A stretch of 64,000 nucleotides of DNA from an uncultured Tateyamaria sp. (GCF_947494755.1 NZ_CANLVZ010000015.1:31815-95814), one strand, 5' to 3'. Numbered from the stretch's first letter, positions 52,490-62,077 are shown. A program made the numbers and translations. Notes: a model not told the origin generated them from the sequence alone.

Positions 52490-53722
52490 TCAGGCTGCAT
52501 TCTGCATCCGTTTTACGTCGACGCAGTCGGACACAAGCTGCGCGGTGGCTGCCGAAAGCGTCCAGCCCAGGTGTCCGTGACCTGTGTTGTAGAACACGCC
52601 TGGTTTCGAGCCAGGGCCGACCTTGGGCATCATCGACGGTAGCATGGGGCGCAAGCCCGCCCATGGCACGCAGTGTTCGGTCGAGACATCGGGAAAGAAC
52701 GTCTCGCACCATTCGCGCAGAGGCCGCACCCGGTCATCGCGGATGTCGAGGTTGTAGCCGTTGAACTCTGCTGTGCCCGCAATCCGGAACCGCTTGCGGC
52801 CCAGTCGAGAGGTGACGATCTTGGCCTCATCATCCAGCAGGCTGACCCATGGGGCCGCGGCCTGGCTTTCTACGTCATCAAGGTTCACGGTGATCGAGTA
52901 TCCTTTGACCGGATAGATGTTCACCCGGTCCCCAAGTTCGGCGGCAATGCTGCGGCTTGTGACGCCCGCGCAGACCACGATCCCGTCAAAGTGTTGTTGT
53001 TGATCGCCCGCCCCCGAGTGCCAGTCGATGCGGATGTCTTTGCCGGTGTGATGGATTTTGGCCACGTTGGCCTTGTAGTGGAATTTGACGCCAAGCCTTT
53101 CGCATCCCGTGCTGAGCGCGCGGGTGTATTGGTGGATGTCGCCGGTGAAGTCGCTTTCGGTATAGAACCCCCCAAGTGTCTTGGTGCGCATGGCCGGTTC
53201 GAGCCGCTGCACTTCGTCTGCCGAAACTTCGCGCCGGTCAAGCCCTGCCTTTTCCAGCAGCGTGTTCACCCGGCGGGCGTGGTCGAATTCGGATTGTTTC
53301 TTGTAGACATGCAGGATCCCGCGCTGCTCCATGTCGAATTCCATGCCGACCTCTTTGGCGAATTCCAGCAGGTGGCTGCGTGCCTCGATGGCGAGCTTGG
53401 CGGTCTTGATGGTGTTGGCCTCGTAGTGCGGGATGTTCGTCATGAACTCGGCCATCCACGACAGTTTGTGCCAGCTTGGTTTGGGGTTCACCAGCAGGGG
53501 CGCGTCGGATTTCAGCATCCACTTGAGCCCCTTCACGATGGTGCCCCACCGGGTCCATACCTCGGCATTGGAGGCCGAGAGCTGGCCGCCATTGGCAAAG
53601 GATGTCTCCATCGCCGCATAGCGGTTGCGGTCAAAAACGGAAACGTCATAGCCGCGTCGGGCAAGGGCGTAGGCGGTGGTGATGCCGGTGATACCGGCGC
53701 CAATAACTGCGATGTTCTTCAT
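52490..53722 (-). CDS. dadA: D-amino acid dehydrogenase (DadA-like FAD oxidoreductase)
   Basis: 410 residues with the DAO fold: VIGAGITGITTAYALARRGYDVSVFD at the N-terminus (FAD), the ETSFANGGQLSASNAEVW block, YPVKGYSITVNL and the C-terminal GHGHLGWTLSAATAQLVSD. DadA oxidises D-amino acids (mainly D-Ala) to keto acids, passing electrons to the respiratory chain. It is preceded by a tandem glycine riboswitch, which in known cases promotes expression when glycine is abundant, so the true substrate range may include glycine or D-Ser. The leader between 53723 and 53800 is short. Confidence 0.93.
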   Translation of the reverse strand: MKNIAVIGAGITGITTAYALARRGYDVSVFDRNRYAAMETSFANGGQLSASNAEVWTRWGTIVKGLKWMLKSDAPLLVNPKPSWHKLSWMAEFMTNIPHYEANTIKTAKLAIEARSHLLEFAKEVGMEFDMEQRGILHVYKKQSEFDHARRVNTLLEKAGLDRREVSADEVQRLEPAMRTKTLGGFYTESDFTGDIHQYTRALSTGCERLGVKFHYKANVAKIHHTGKDIRIDWHSGAGDQQQHFDGIVVCAGVTSRSIAAELGDRVNIYPVKGYSITVNLDDVESQAAAPWVSLLDDEAKIVTSRLGRKRFRIAGTAEFNGYNLDIRDDRVRPLREWCETFFPDVSTEHCVPWAGLRPMLPSMMPKVGPGSKPGVFYNTGHGHLGWTLSAATAQLVSDCVDVKRMQNAA

Positions 53723-53797
53723 CTCTTCGGGTCTTTCCAGACGGCAGGGTCAAGGACACGGGGCCGGCACCATGCCGGATCGCGTCCCCATCTGTCG

Positions 53798-53985
53798 TTT
53801 GACCTGAGAGTTTGACGCCGTCTTCGTGGCGCTTTCTCCTTCGGTGGGCGTGCGGGCGTCTGACCGCACACCACTCTCCAGATCACCGGTTTACCTTTAC
53901 GGGCGCGACTGACACGGTCTCTTGTGCCTGAGAGTTTGTCGGGGCGTTGCTCCTTCGGCGGCAGGGACTGACCTGCGCTCTCCCA
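53798..53985 (-). ncRNA. Tandem glycine riboswitch upstream of dadA
   Basis: Two copies of the glycine-aptamer pattern on the reverse strand. Aptamer 1 (about 53985-53925) starts GGGAGAG, contains GCCGCCGAAGGAGCAA and ends ACTCTCAGGCA. Aptamer 2 (about 53880-53798) starts GGAGAGTGG, contains CCCACCGAAGGAGAAA and ends ACTCTCAGGTCAAA. About 44 bases link them. The conserved GAAGGAG and CTCTCAGG elements of the family are present in both. No obvious terminator lies between aptamer 2 and the dadA start, so control may act on translation or by antitermination. Confidence 0.93.
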
Positions 53986-54009
53986 TATCAGTCTGGTCGG
54001 CTGAGGTGG

Positions 54010-54015
54010 ATATAA
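54010..54015 (-). promoter_or_regulatory. Putative promoter of the riboswitch-dadA transcript
   Basis: On the reverse strand TTATAT (54010-54015) lies 17 bp after TTTGCG (54033-54038), placing the start near 54003, about 18 bases before the first aptamer. The 268 bases from there to the sulfotransferase gene at 54283 hold no other feature I can support, although the sulfotransferase promoter must lie within them. Confidence 0.4.
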
Positions 54016-54282
54016 GCCGCGCGTTTGAGTCGCGCAAAGGATTTGTTGATCACGGGCGGTCAGGTTTGGGTGTGTGACTTTTGGGGGCGGTGTTGCACGA
54101 TAGTATGGGTGCAAACGAGCGCCCCTCGCCGTGGCGGGTGCGTTGGGTTCTGGTGCCGCTACCGCATTGGCGCTTCGGTCTTGACCAGATGGGTCAGTTT
54201 CGCAAGCGTTGCCGTGTAGAGTCCGTGGTCGCGGTTTGCTGCGACATGTGGGGCCAGTGACCTCGGAATAGGATACCGAAAC

Positions 54283-54954
54283 ATGCAAGTCCTGATCATC
54301 CCCGGGGTCATGAAATGCGGAACATCGTCTTTGTTTCGTTGTTTGTCTGGGCATCCAGCGGTTTGCCCGTCGCGTGTCAAAGAGCCCGAATTTTTCTCGC
54401 GGCTTCAGGATCATGGGACAGACGGATCAGACTACCACGCGCTATTCGACTTTGACCCATCGGTGCACCGCGTTGCGATGGACGGATCGACCGGCTATTC
54501 AAAACCGGGCGAAGACGCCGTGCCGGATCGTATCCGCGCTGCCGGGGTCGAGCCGATGATTGTTTTTGTCCTGCGCGATCCGTTCGACCGCATTGTCAGT
54601 CACATCAATCATCGTCGGCGCCATCACGATGATGATCGGATGACAGACTACATTGTTGAAATGTCAGCCTATTGCCGCTTGATTGATCGCTTTGCCCGAG
54701 TGTTCGACAGGCTGCATGTCACTACGCTCGACGCTCTGATCAACGAGCCCGATGAGATCGACGCGATACAGGTGTTCGCGGGTCTGGATCGGATGCCACT
54801 GAAGTTCTGGCATGAAAACCGGGGTGACTATGACGAAGACCGCCGCACCCTGACTGCGGAAGAACGCGCAGACATCCACGCGCGTTTGGCACCCGATATG
54901 GCACGGCTGAACGCGAATTACGGCGTGGACGTCTCGCGATGGGGTTTTGACTGA
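54283..54954 (+). CDS. Sulfotransferase-fold protein
   Basis: 223 residues with the PAPS-binding signature: PGVMKCGTSSL near the N-terminus (5'-phosphosulfate loop) and FVLRDPFDRIVSHINH (3'-phosphate block), followed by an acidic, helical C-terminus. The protein is shorter than full-size sulfotransferases (usually 270-320), and the acceptor is unknown; bacterial homologues act on surface glycans or small metabolites. No signal peptide. Starts at ATG 54283 with weak ribosome binding (GGAATAGG about 15 bases upstream). Stands alone between dadA (divergent) and the TerB-like gene (convergent). Confidence 0.82.
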   Translation: MQVLIIPGVMKCGTSSLFRCLSGHPAVCPSRVKEPEFFSRLQDHGTDGSDYHALFDFDPSVHRVAMDGSTGYSKPGEDAVPDRIRAAGVEPMIVFVLRDPFDRIVSHINHRRRHHDDDRMTDYIVEMSAYCRLIDRFARVFDRLHVTTLDALINEPDEIDAIQVFAGLDRMPLKFWHENRGDYDEDRRTLTAEERADIHARLAPDMARLNANYGVDVSRWGFD

Positions 54955-55035
54955 CAGAAGACGAAAGCCTCGGCATCAATTCGGGTCGCCCGTATCTGAA
55001 ACAAACGACGAATAAGCCCGCCAACGCCGCGTGCC

Positions 55036-55455
55036 TTATACCGTCAGATGCCGCGCCCGCGCCCCGCGCTCGATCGCGGCTGCATGCAACCGGTCGATAT
55101 TCAACTCGTACCGCATTTCTTCGAGCAGGCGCAGTTCGGTTTCTTCTAGCGTTCCGTCCGCTGCCGCCACGTCGCAGGCCAGCGCATAGGCGGTTTCGTT
55201 CAGCCGATCCGGCAATGCCTCGCGTACGAGGCCAAACAACGCATCAAGCCCGTCTTCCTGCTCAAACAGGTCGAACACCATCTGCGCCATCGTGTTCATC
55301 CGGTCCACATCGTAGCCCGCAAAAACCGGCAACGTGTTCACGGCTGTGTTGATTTTGACCAATTCGGCGGTGCGGATGTCCTCATCCGATGCTGAGATCG
55401 CGATCATCAGGGCCACAAGCGCATCCTGCGCGGTGAGTGAGAGGGTCTCTGACAT
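55036..55455 (-). CDS. TerB-like tellurite resistance family protein
   Basis: 139-residue all-helical protein with the TerB/DjlA_N-like pattern: VALMIAISASDEDIRTAELVKINTAVN in the first half and ALACDVAAADGTLEETELRLLEEMRYELNID in the second, each containing the acidic loop seen in TerB repeats (ADGTLEETEL). Function in bacteria without tellurite operons is unknown; a metal-binding or stress role is likely. ATG 55455 follows AAGGAA at six bases; a longer frame from 55512 is unlikely. No other ter genes seen. Confidence 0.8.
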   Translation of the reverse strand: MSETLSLTAQDALVALMIAISASDEDIRTAELVKINTAVNTLPVFAGYDVDRMNTMAQMVFDLFEQEDGLDALFGLVREALPDRLNETAYALACDVAAADGTLEETELRLLEEMRYELNIDRLHAAAIERGARARHLTV

Positions 55456-55604
55456 GGCGGTTCCTTTCGCGCGGTTGGTTCCCTCAATATTGACGCTCGC
55501 CCTTGCCCGCAATAGGTAGCGGCGGGATCACGTGCGCGGGGCGTGCGGATTCTGACGCGGCTGCGCATTGGGTGCGGCTGACCTATTTTCGGGACACCTC
55601 ATTC

Positions 55605-57182
55605 ATGTCGAGTTTGCGTGACGCTGCGATGACAAGCAAAGCCTGGCCCTTTGAGGAGGCGCGCAAACTGGTCAAACGCTATGAAAAGGCCCCGCCCGAG
55701 AAGGGGTTTGTGCTGTTCGAGACGGGCTATGGCCCCTCGGGCCTGCCCCATATCGGCACTTTTGGTGAGGTCGCGCGGACCACGATGGTGATGCGCGCCT
55801 TTCGCGTGCTGTCGGATATCCCGACCAAGCTGATCTGCTTTTCGGACGATCTGGATGGCATGCGCAAGGTGCCGGGCAATGTGCCCAACCCTGATCAGTT
55901 GCAGCAATACCTGCAGCGCCCCCTGACCTCGGTGCCGGACCCGTTCGAGCAGTACGAGAGTTTTGGTCACCACAACAACGCCATGTTGCGCCGGTTTCTG
56001 GATACATTCGGCTTTGAATACGAGTTCATCTCGGCCACCGAATTTTATGCCTCTGGTCAGTTTGACGAGGTGCTTTTACGTGCCGCTGAGAAATACGACG
56101 AGATCATGAAGGTGATGTTGAAGTCGCTGCGCGAAGAGCGTCAGCAGACCTATTCCATCTTTCTGCCGATCCACCCCGAAAGTGGCCGTGTGATGTATGT
56201 GCCGATGAAGTCGGTCGATGCGGCGAACGGCACGATCACGTTCGACACTGAGGACGGCGAGGAGATGACCCTGCCTGTCACGGGTGGTGCGGTGAAGTTG
56301 CAGTGGAAGCCGGACTTTGGTGCCCGGTGGGCCGCCCTTGGTGTGGACTTCGAGATGTATGGCAAGGATCACTCGACCAACACGCCGATCTATGACCGCA
56401 TTTGCGAGATCCTTGGTCAGCGCAAGCCCGAGCATTTCACCTATGAGCTGTTTCTGGACGAGAATGGCCACAAGATTTCCAAGACGTCCGGCAATGGCGT
56501 GTCCATTGACGAGTGGCTGACCTATGCCAGCGCGGAAAGCCTGTCCTATTTCATGTATCAAAAGCCCAAGACGGCCAAGCGCATGTATTTCGACGTGATC
56601 CCCAAGGCGGTGGACGAATATCACCAGCAGCTGCGCGCCTATGCGGGGCAGGATGATGCCGCACGCCTGAACAACCCGGTGTGGCATATCCACGGTGGCG
56701 ATGTGCCGACGTCGGACATGGTGGTGCCGTTTGCGATGTTGCTGAATCTGGCGTCGGTGTCGTCGGCTGAAACCAAGGACACGCTGTGGGGCTTTATCCA
56801 GCGCTATGCGCCAGACACAGGCCCTGAAACGCATCCCGGCGTGGACAAGGCCGTTGGGTTCGCGGTGCGTTACTACAACGACTTTGTGAAGCCCGCGAAG
56901 ACCTATCGCTTGCCCACCGATGCTGAGCGCGAGGCGCTTGAGGCGTTGCGCGCGGAATTGGCGGCCTATGACGAGCCGCTTGATGACGAGGCGCTGCAGT
57001 CGATTGTCTATGCTGTCGGGCGTGATCGGTTCGATCCGCTGCGGGGCTGGTTTACCGCCCTTTACGAGGTGCTGCTGGGTGCGTCACAGGGGCCGCGGTT
57101 TGGTGGGTTCATCGCGCTTTATGGTGTGTCCGAAACGGTGGCGTTGATTGATGCCGCTCTTGCGGGTGAATTGACGGGGTAG
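55605..57182 (+). CDS. lysS: Lysyl-tRNA synthetase, class I
   Basis: 525-residue class I LysRS (archaeal type, also called LysK), usual for alphaproteobacteria. The HIGH-type motif is LPHIGTFGE (about 46-54), the KMSKS-type motif Lys290-Ile-Ser-Lys293 (KISKTSGNG), and [15 protein letters not shown] and [13 protein letters not shown] are family blocks. The chosen ATG 55605 gives the N-terminus [22 protein letters not shown] 55629 and a frame from 55503 are alternatives. The stop codon lies in a GC-rich hairpin at 57178-57207. No class II LysRS is seen here. Confidence 0.95.
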   Translation: MSSLRDAAMTSKAWPFEEARKLVKRYEKAPPEKGFVLFETGYGPSGLPHIGTFGEVARTTMVMRAFRVLSDIPTKLICFSDDLDGMRKVPGNVPNPDQLQQYLQRPLTSVPDPFEQYESFGHHNNAMLRRFLDTFGFEYEFISATEFYASGQFDEVLLRAAEKYDEIMKVMLKSLREERQQTYSIFLPIHPESGRVMYVPMKSVDAANGTITFDTEDGEEMTLPVTGGAVKLQWKPDFGARWAALGVDFEMYGKDHSTNTPIYDRICEILGQRKPEHFTYELFLDENGHKISKTSGNGVSIDEWLTYASAESLSYFMYQKPKTAKRMYFDVIPKAVDEYHQQLRAYAGQDDAARLNNPVWHIHGGDVPTSDMVVPFAMLLNLASVSSAETKDTLWGFIQRYAPDTGPETHPGVDKAVGFAVRYYNDFVKPAKTYRLPTDAEREALEALRAELAAYDEPLDDEALQSIVYAVGRDRFDPLRGWFTALYEVLLGASQGPRFGGFIALYGVSETVALIDAALAGELTG

Positions 57183-57207
57183 GGTCGGCAGTATTGCCCA
57201 CCCTACC
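57178..57207 (+). terminator. GC-rich hairpin at the lysS stop codon
   Basis: GGTAGGGT / ACCCTACC with an inner GGCA / TGCC extension (one C-C mismatch) and a 4-base loop. It begins at the last bases of lysS, includes the TAG, and is followed by GCGCGCGCTAGCTC, without a T run. It may end or stabilise the lysS mRNA before the DUF4864 gene. A weak terminator is an inference. Confidence 0.45.
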
Positions 57208-57248
57208 GCGCGCGCTAGCTCTTTCATCACAACGAAGGGAGAGCCGCG

Positions 57249-57650
57249 ATGCGCAAGTGGATGATGGGGGCCGCACTGGCCATGTCGATGGCGGGGATTG
57301 CCGTCGCTCAAGGCACCGAGATCGAAGCTGTAATCGGCAGTCAGATCGAGGCGTTCGAGGCGGATGATTTCGCCGGTGCTTTCGCCTTTGCCTCGCCCTC
57401 GATCCAAGGCATTTTCCGCACACCCGAGAATTTCGGACGCATGGTCACTCAGGGCTATCCGATGGTCTGGCGGCCTGCCGAAGTCACCTATCTGGGGCTG
57501 CGCCAAGAAAACGGTGCCTATTGGCAGACCGTGCGCATTGTGGATGGCGACGGGGCGGTGCATTTGCTCGACTACCGGATGCTGGAAACCGAGGATGGCT
57601 GGAAAATCAACGGCGTGCAGCTTTTGGATGCGACAGGCGTAAGCGCCTAG
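57249..57650 (+). CDS. DUF4864 secreted protein
   Basis: 133 residues with a signal peptide (1-20, AMSMAGIAVAQ) and a compact cystatin/NTF2-like domain: IEAVIGSQIEAFEADDFAGAFAFASPSIQGIFRTPENFGRMVTQGYPMVWRPAEVTYLG, then QTVRIVDGDGAVHLLDYRMLETEDGWKINGVQ. This is the DUF4864 pattern, frequent in Rhodobacteraceae; function unknown. AAGGGAGAG precedes the ATG. It converges on the GNAT gene with a 4-bp overlap. Confidence 0.87.
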   Translation: MRKWMMGAALAMSMAGIAVAQGTEIEAVIGSQIEAFEADDFAGAFAFASPSIQGIFRTPENFGRMVTQGYPMVWRPAEVTYLGLRQENGAYWQTVRIVDGDGAVHLLDYRMLETEDGWKINGVQLLDATGVSA

Positions 57651-58156
57651 CCGAGTTGGCGGGCGTAGACGTTGTTCAGGTACTGCTGGTCGTCGATCAC
57701 GAAATGGGTTTCGCCGATATGGGTGAAACCGTTTGCCAGATAGAACCCAATGGCCGGGCTATTTTCAGCGTTCGTGGCGAGCCAGACCGACCCTATTTTC
57801 TGCCCCTTGCAATGGTTCAGTGCGGTTTGTAGCAATTGTTTCCCGATGCCTGTGCCGTGATGACGCGGCTGAACGTAGAATGTTGAAATCTCAGTGTTTG
57901 ACGCGCCAGCAACAGGGTCTGGCGTGCCGGGTGTCACGCGGATGAAGCCGTCGATCCCATCCCGGTTTTCGGAGACATAAATGATCTGTTTCGGGTCGGA
58001 AATCAGCGATCCCATCTTGGCGGCGGTGAATTCGTGCAACACGTAGTCCGCGAAAAACCCGTTGATACCGTGTTTGAGGTAGGTGCCCAGCCACACCTCT
58101 ATTGAGAGGGCGGCGAGGCTGGACGCATCCGACATTTGCGCGGTGCGTATGGTCAC
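57647..58156 (-). CDS. GNAT-family N-acetyltransferase
   Basis: 169 residues with the GNAT fold: an N-terminal IRTAQMSDASSLAALSIEVW opening, strand 4 IDGFIRVTPG, the acetyl-CoA pyrophosphate loop in YVQPRHHGTGIGKQLLQTAL (Gln/Arg-x-x-Gly-x-Gly type), and the C-terminal GFYLANGFTHIGETHF. The acceptor is unknown (small amine, antibiotic or protein). It starts five bases after the ndh stop on the same strand, so the two are probably one transcript. Confidence 0.88.
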   Translation of the reverse strand: MTIRTAQMSDASSLAALSIEVWLGTYLKHGINGFFADYVLHEFTAAKMGSLISDPKQIIYVSENRDGIDGFIRVTPGTPDPVAGASNTEISTFYVQPRHHGTGIGKQLLQTALNHCKGQKIGSVWLATNAENSPAIGFYLANGFTHIGETHFVIDDQQYLNNVYARQLG

Positions 58157-58161
58157 AAGGA

Positions 58162-59475
58162 TTACCCCACTTTTTCAAGCACCGGTTTGGGCTCGCTGTC
58201 GTGCTCTTCATAGAGGGGTCGCAACCCGGTGATCAACCGTGCCCCTTTGGAGAAGGTGAGGTAGGACCAGAACCAACTGAAGGCCACGATGAGGGGCTGG
58301 CGCACGCCGATCAGGAAATAGATGTGGGCGATGCCCCAGATCCACCAGGCCACAAACCCCGACATGTGCAGTTTGCCAAAGTCGATGACCGCAGCGTGGC
58401 GTCCGATGGTGGCGAGGTTACCGGCATGGGCATAGCGAAACGGGGCGAGGTCAGATTTGCCCTGAACACGACGCGATATCAGCTTGCCCACATATTTGCC
58501 GCCCTGTTTGGCGGCGGGCGCAATGCCGGGAACATCAAGTCCGTCTTTCCACGGCGCTTGTGCCGCATCGCCGATCACGAACACCTCGGGGTGGTCCGGC
58601 ATTGACAGATCCGGCGCCACAGGCACGCGGCCCGTGCGGTCGGTTTCGGCCTTCAACCAGCGCCCGACGTTTTTCACAGCCACGCCCGCGCCCCAGATTT
58701 TGCAGGCTGAGGGGATGAAGGTGCCGGGCAGTTGCACGCCCTCTTCGGTAATGTCTTCGACACGGGTGTCGAGCATGATTTCGACGCCCAGTTTTTCCAG
58801 TGACTTTTGAGCGCGTTCGGACAGTTTGGGCGGGAAAGCCTTGAGAAGCCGGTCGCCTGCTTCGACCAGGATCACTCGTGCGTCGCGCGAGTTGATCCGA
58901 TGGAAGTCCGACGCAAGCGCGTGGTTGGCGAGTTCCGCAATCGCGCCTGCCATTTCCACCCCTGTCGGTCCGCCGCCGACCACGATGAAGGTGAGTTGGC
59001 GGCGCTGTTCAGCGTCCGAGTTTGACACCTCTGCCCGCTCGAACGCGACCAGCACCTGTTTGCGGATTTCGGTGGCGTCGATGATCCGTTTCAAGCCCGG
59101 CGCGTGTTTTTCCCATTCATCCCGCCCGAAATAGGAGTGATGCGCGCCACTTGCGACGATGAGGTAGTCATAGTCGAACCGCCCGTCCTCTCCGACCACT
59201 TGTTTGGCCTCAAGATCGATGTCGCGCACCTCGGTCAGGGCGACGCTGACATTTTCCTGTCGGTTGAAGATCCCACGGATCGGCCAGGCCACATCAGCCG
59301 GTGACAGATCGGCGGTGGCCACCTGATAGAGCAGGGGCTGAAACAGGTGGTAGTTACGCCGGTCGATCACTTTGACGTCGACGGGTGCTTTGGCCAGCGC
59401 TTTGGCGGCAGAGATACCGCCGAAACCGGCGCCTATGATCACGACTTTGGGGCGGGCGTTAGATGATCTGGACAT
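58162..59475 (-). CDS. ndh: Type II NADH:quinone oxidoreductase (Ndh)
   Basis: 437-residue peripheral flavoprotein that oxidises NADH and reduces quinone without pumping protons. FAD motif VVIIGAGFGGISAAKAL at the N-terminus, NADH motif VVGGGPTGVEMAGAIAELA near 165-183, and the C-terminal region with IWGIAHIYFLIGVRQPLIVAFSWFWSYLTFSKGARLITG, which forms the membrane anchor. Length and layout fit NDH-2 rather than other FAD oxidoreductases. Upstream (59476-59751) is a spacer shared with the divergent beta-helix gene. Confidence 0.93.
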   Translation of the reverse strand: MSRSSNARPKVVIIGAGFGGISAAKALAKAPVDVKVIDRRNYHLFQPLLYQVATADLSPADVAWPIRGIFNRQENVSVALTEVRDIDLEAKQVVGEDGRFDYDYLIVASGAHHSYFGRDEWEKHAPGLKRIIDATEIRKQVLVAFERAEVSNSDAEQRRQLTFIVVGGGPTGVEMAGAIAELANHALASDFHRINSRDARVILVEAGDRLLKAFPPKLSERAQKSLEKLGVEIMLDTRVEDITEEGVQLPGTFIPSACKIWGAGVAVKNVGRWLKAETDRTGRVPVAPDLSMPDHPEVFVIGDAAQAPWKDGLDVPGIAPAAKQGGKYVGKLISRRVQGKSDLAPFRYAHAGNLATIGRHAAVIDFGKLHMSGFVAWWIWGIAHIYFLIGVRQPLIVAFSWFWSYLTFSKGARLITGLRPLYEEHDSEPKPVLEKVG

Positions 59476-59751
59476 GGTGTTTGGGCCTCGGTGTTTGCAG
59501 GTGCAGCATAACCCTAGGCGGTGGTTGACCTAGAGTCATCCACGCTCCGCCCCTTGTGAAAGAGGTGTAACATTCGCTGCGCGTATTCCCGCCGTCTGTT
59601 GCGCGCGCTCATGGGGTGCCGTCCGGTGGTGTGAGCGCGCGTTAACTCCTCGTTGATACTTCCCTTGCCCTGACAGGTCGGAGCCCCCGACCCGTGCGGT
59701 TTGACTGCGAACACTCGGGCCTGACGGCCCCCGGTTAAAAGGGATGAATGG

Positions 59752-62034
59752 ATGAATAAGGCAATCACTGAGGGCATATTGCTGATGCCGCCCGCCTTTG
59801 CGAATGGTCTGGATGTGTGGTCGAGCGGTGATGGAACGCCCGGCTCGGATACATATGAAAACGCGCCAAACGCGGCCTTCGTGCCTGCTGATCAGGATTT
59901 TGGTGGCTGCCTTGAAGTGCAAAAAATATCGAACACGACTCGTGTGCGATACATGGGCGAGACCCCTTTGCAGCCGGGGTGCTACATCCGTGTAACTGCG
60001 CGCATCAAGGCGATCGCGGGCAGCCTGCCGTCGGTTCGTGTGGCTGCTTATGCTGCACGCGCGAACGGTACAGCAGTGCCCGGAGTCGATCTGACCGCCG
60101 ACAGCACGACCCTAACGACCTACGGCGATGTGCTGGAAGTGTCGGCCATCATCGGTGCGGGCAATCGAGGCGGCGTTGATCTGGTATGGGGTGTCGACGC
60201 GGTCTACGGCCATTTCGGTATTGATCTGACCGGACCGAATGGCGGGGTCGTCCGCATCGACGATATCGAGATCGAAGATGTGACATCTGTTTTTCTGCGT
60301 GACTTGTTGGCCTATGTGGATGTGCGCGACTTTGGCGCGATTGGCGACGGGATCACAGATGACAGCGGCGCGTTCGAGGCGGCCGCGGCGGCTGCAAACG
60401 GGCGTACGATCCTTGTGCCGCAGGGTACATTTTATCTGGCCAACGATGTCAGTTTTGACGATCCGGCCCGATTTGAAGGGACCGTCACGATGCCCGTCGA
60501 CAAGATGCTGTTGCTGCGCAAGAACTTTGATCTGCCTGCCTATATTGACGCGTTCGGGGACGAGGCGCTGGCCTTTGGTAAAGCGTTTCAGGCGCTGCTG
60601 AACCAGTCCGATCACGAAAGCCTTGATATGCGGGGGCGCCGTGTGGCGGTTAGTGAGCCGTTGGATATGGCCGCCTTTGTGCCCAACCGGCCCGCCTATG
60701 CGACTCGCCGGTTGATCCGGAATGGGCAACTTGAGGCGGCAAACGGGGCCTGGGACACGGTTGTCGCCACATCGCCCGCGACCTATTCGGCCTCAAATTC
60801 GCGCCGCCTGACCAATGTGACGAACATCGCCAATATTGAGGTCGGCTCGCTGGTTGAGGGCAACGGTGTAGGGCGCGAGATCTATGTTCTGGACAAGAAT
60901 GTGGGCGCACAGGAGATCACGCTGAATGCGCCGCTCTTCGACGCTGAAGGGACGCAGAATTACACCTTCCGTCGGTTCCAGTATCTGATTGATTTCAGTG
61001 GGTTCGAAAACCTCACGAAATTCATCATGGCCGATATCGAGTTTCAGTCGAACAGTCGATGCAGCGGTATCATGCTGGCCCCAAGCGGTCCGGCATTCGA
61101 GTTGCAGGATTGCTTTATCACACGCCCCCTCGACCGCGGTGTGACCTCGATCGGTGTGGGGTGTCAGGGGATGTTGATCAGCCGCTGTCAGTTCCTGTCC
61201 GCCGAAGAGGCGTTGGATGTGGCTGATCGTGTGAGCATCGGGTTGAACGTCAATTCCAATGATGTGAAAATTCGCGACTGCCGCGCAACACGCTTCCGTC
61301 ACTTTGCGCTGTTGGCCGGGCAGAACCACCTCATCAGCGGCAACCACTTTTTCCAGGGCGACGGGGTGCCTGACGGCATCCGCACGGCTGGTATGGTGTT
61401 CATGGACAATTACACGGGCTGTGTGATGTCGGGCAACTATGTCGATAACTGCTTTATCGAGTGGACGAATGAGCGTGACCCCACCCCTGCCTTTACCGGT
61501 GGTTTCTCGTTCAGTTCATTGTCGATCACGGACAACGTGTTCTTGTCAGGCGACGTGCCGCCTTGGTTCAGCTATTTCGTGATCAAGCCCCATGGCGCGG
61601 GTCACTTCCTGAACGGGATCACGGTTTCAGGCAACCGGTTCCGGTCGATCAATGGCAATATCGAGCGCGCCGAGCGGGTCGATACCAGTATCGCGGATCT
61701 GGACTATGATCGGAACCAGGCAGTTCACTACGTTGGCAATTCCTATCACAACGTGCTGGAGCATGCTGAAAATCCGCTGGTGATCGTCCATACCCAAAAT
61801 ACCAATGCGCGCACCTGGGTGATTGGGACGGACAAGAAGCTGCCATTCCTCAGCTATTGCCAGTTTGTCGACAGCGTCGCGCTGTCCGGGGATCTGCAGA
61901 ATGCGGCGAATGCCAAAGTCTATGAGGTCCCGATTGGGCGCGGGCGTGTGGGGGCGAACGAAGATCAGTTCTCGCTTGAGTTTCCGACCGAGGTGCGTGG
62001 TCAGGTGCGCGCAACCGTTCGCATGGACCGCTGA
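59752..62034 (+). CDS. Large right-handed beta-helix protein (GH28-related/pectate-lyase-3-like)
   Basis: 760 residues without a signal peptide. Residues 1-185 form an N-terminal domain that looks like a carbohydrate-binding or jelly-roll module (GLDVWSSGDGTPGSDTYENAPNAA, GCYIRVTARIKA). The pectate-lyase-3/GH28-like motif VRDFGAIGDGITDDSGAFEAAAAAANGRTILVPQGTFYL follows at about 190-230. Then long beta-helix repeats with Asn/Asp turns (SGNYVDNC, SGNRFRSING, ITDNVFLSGD) run to the C-terminus. This architecture is common in phage and gene-transfer-agent spikes and in exopolysaccharide lyases. The lack of a signal peptide fits a spike better than a secreted enzyme. No phage genes lie next to it. 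Confidence 0.82.
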   Translation: MNKAITEGILLMPPAFANGLDVWSSGDGTPGSDTYENAPNAAFVPADQDFGGCLEVQKISNTTRVRYMGETPLQPGCYIRVTARIKAIAGSLPSVRVAAYAARANGTAVPGVDLTADSTTLTTYGDVLEVSAIIGAGNRGGVDLVWGVDAVYGHFGIDLTGPNGGVVRIDDIEIEDVTSVFLRDLLAYVDVRDFGAIGDGITDDSGAFEAAAAAANGRTILVPQGTFYLANDVSFDDPARFEGTVTMPVDKMLLLRKNFDLPAYIDAFGDEALAFGKAFQALLNQSDHESLDMRGRRVAVSEPLDMAAFVPNRPAYATRRLIRNGQLEAANGAWDTVVATSPATYSASNSRRLTNVTNIANIEVGSLVEGNGVGREIYVLDKNVGAQEITLNAPLFDAEGTQNYTFRRFQYLIDFSGFENLTKFIMADIEFQSNSRCSGIMLAPSGPAFELQDCFITRPLDRGVTSIGVGCQGMLISRCQFLSAEEALDVADRVSIGLNVNSNDVKIRDCRATRFRHFALLAGQNHLISGNHFFQGDGVPDGIRTAGMVFMDNYTGCVMSGNYVDNCFIEWTNERDPTPAFTGGFSFSSLSITDNVFLSGDVPPWFSYFVIKPHGAGHFLNGITVSGNRFRSINGNIERAERVDTSIADLDYDRNQAVHYVGNSYHNVLEHAENPLVIVHTQNTNARTWVIGTDKKLPFLSYCQFVDSVALSGDLQNAANAKVYEVPIGRGRVGANEDQFSLEFPTEVRGQVRATVRMDR

Positions 62035-62077
62035 GTGGGCTCGGGCGAGGGTGTCCGACCTTCGCCCCCCTGCCATT

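Noticed and set aside
55605..57182. Class I LysRS as an archaeal horizontal transfer
   Set aside because: Class I lysyl-tRNA synthetase is the normal form in most alphaproteobacteria, so it is not unusual here.
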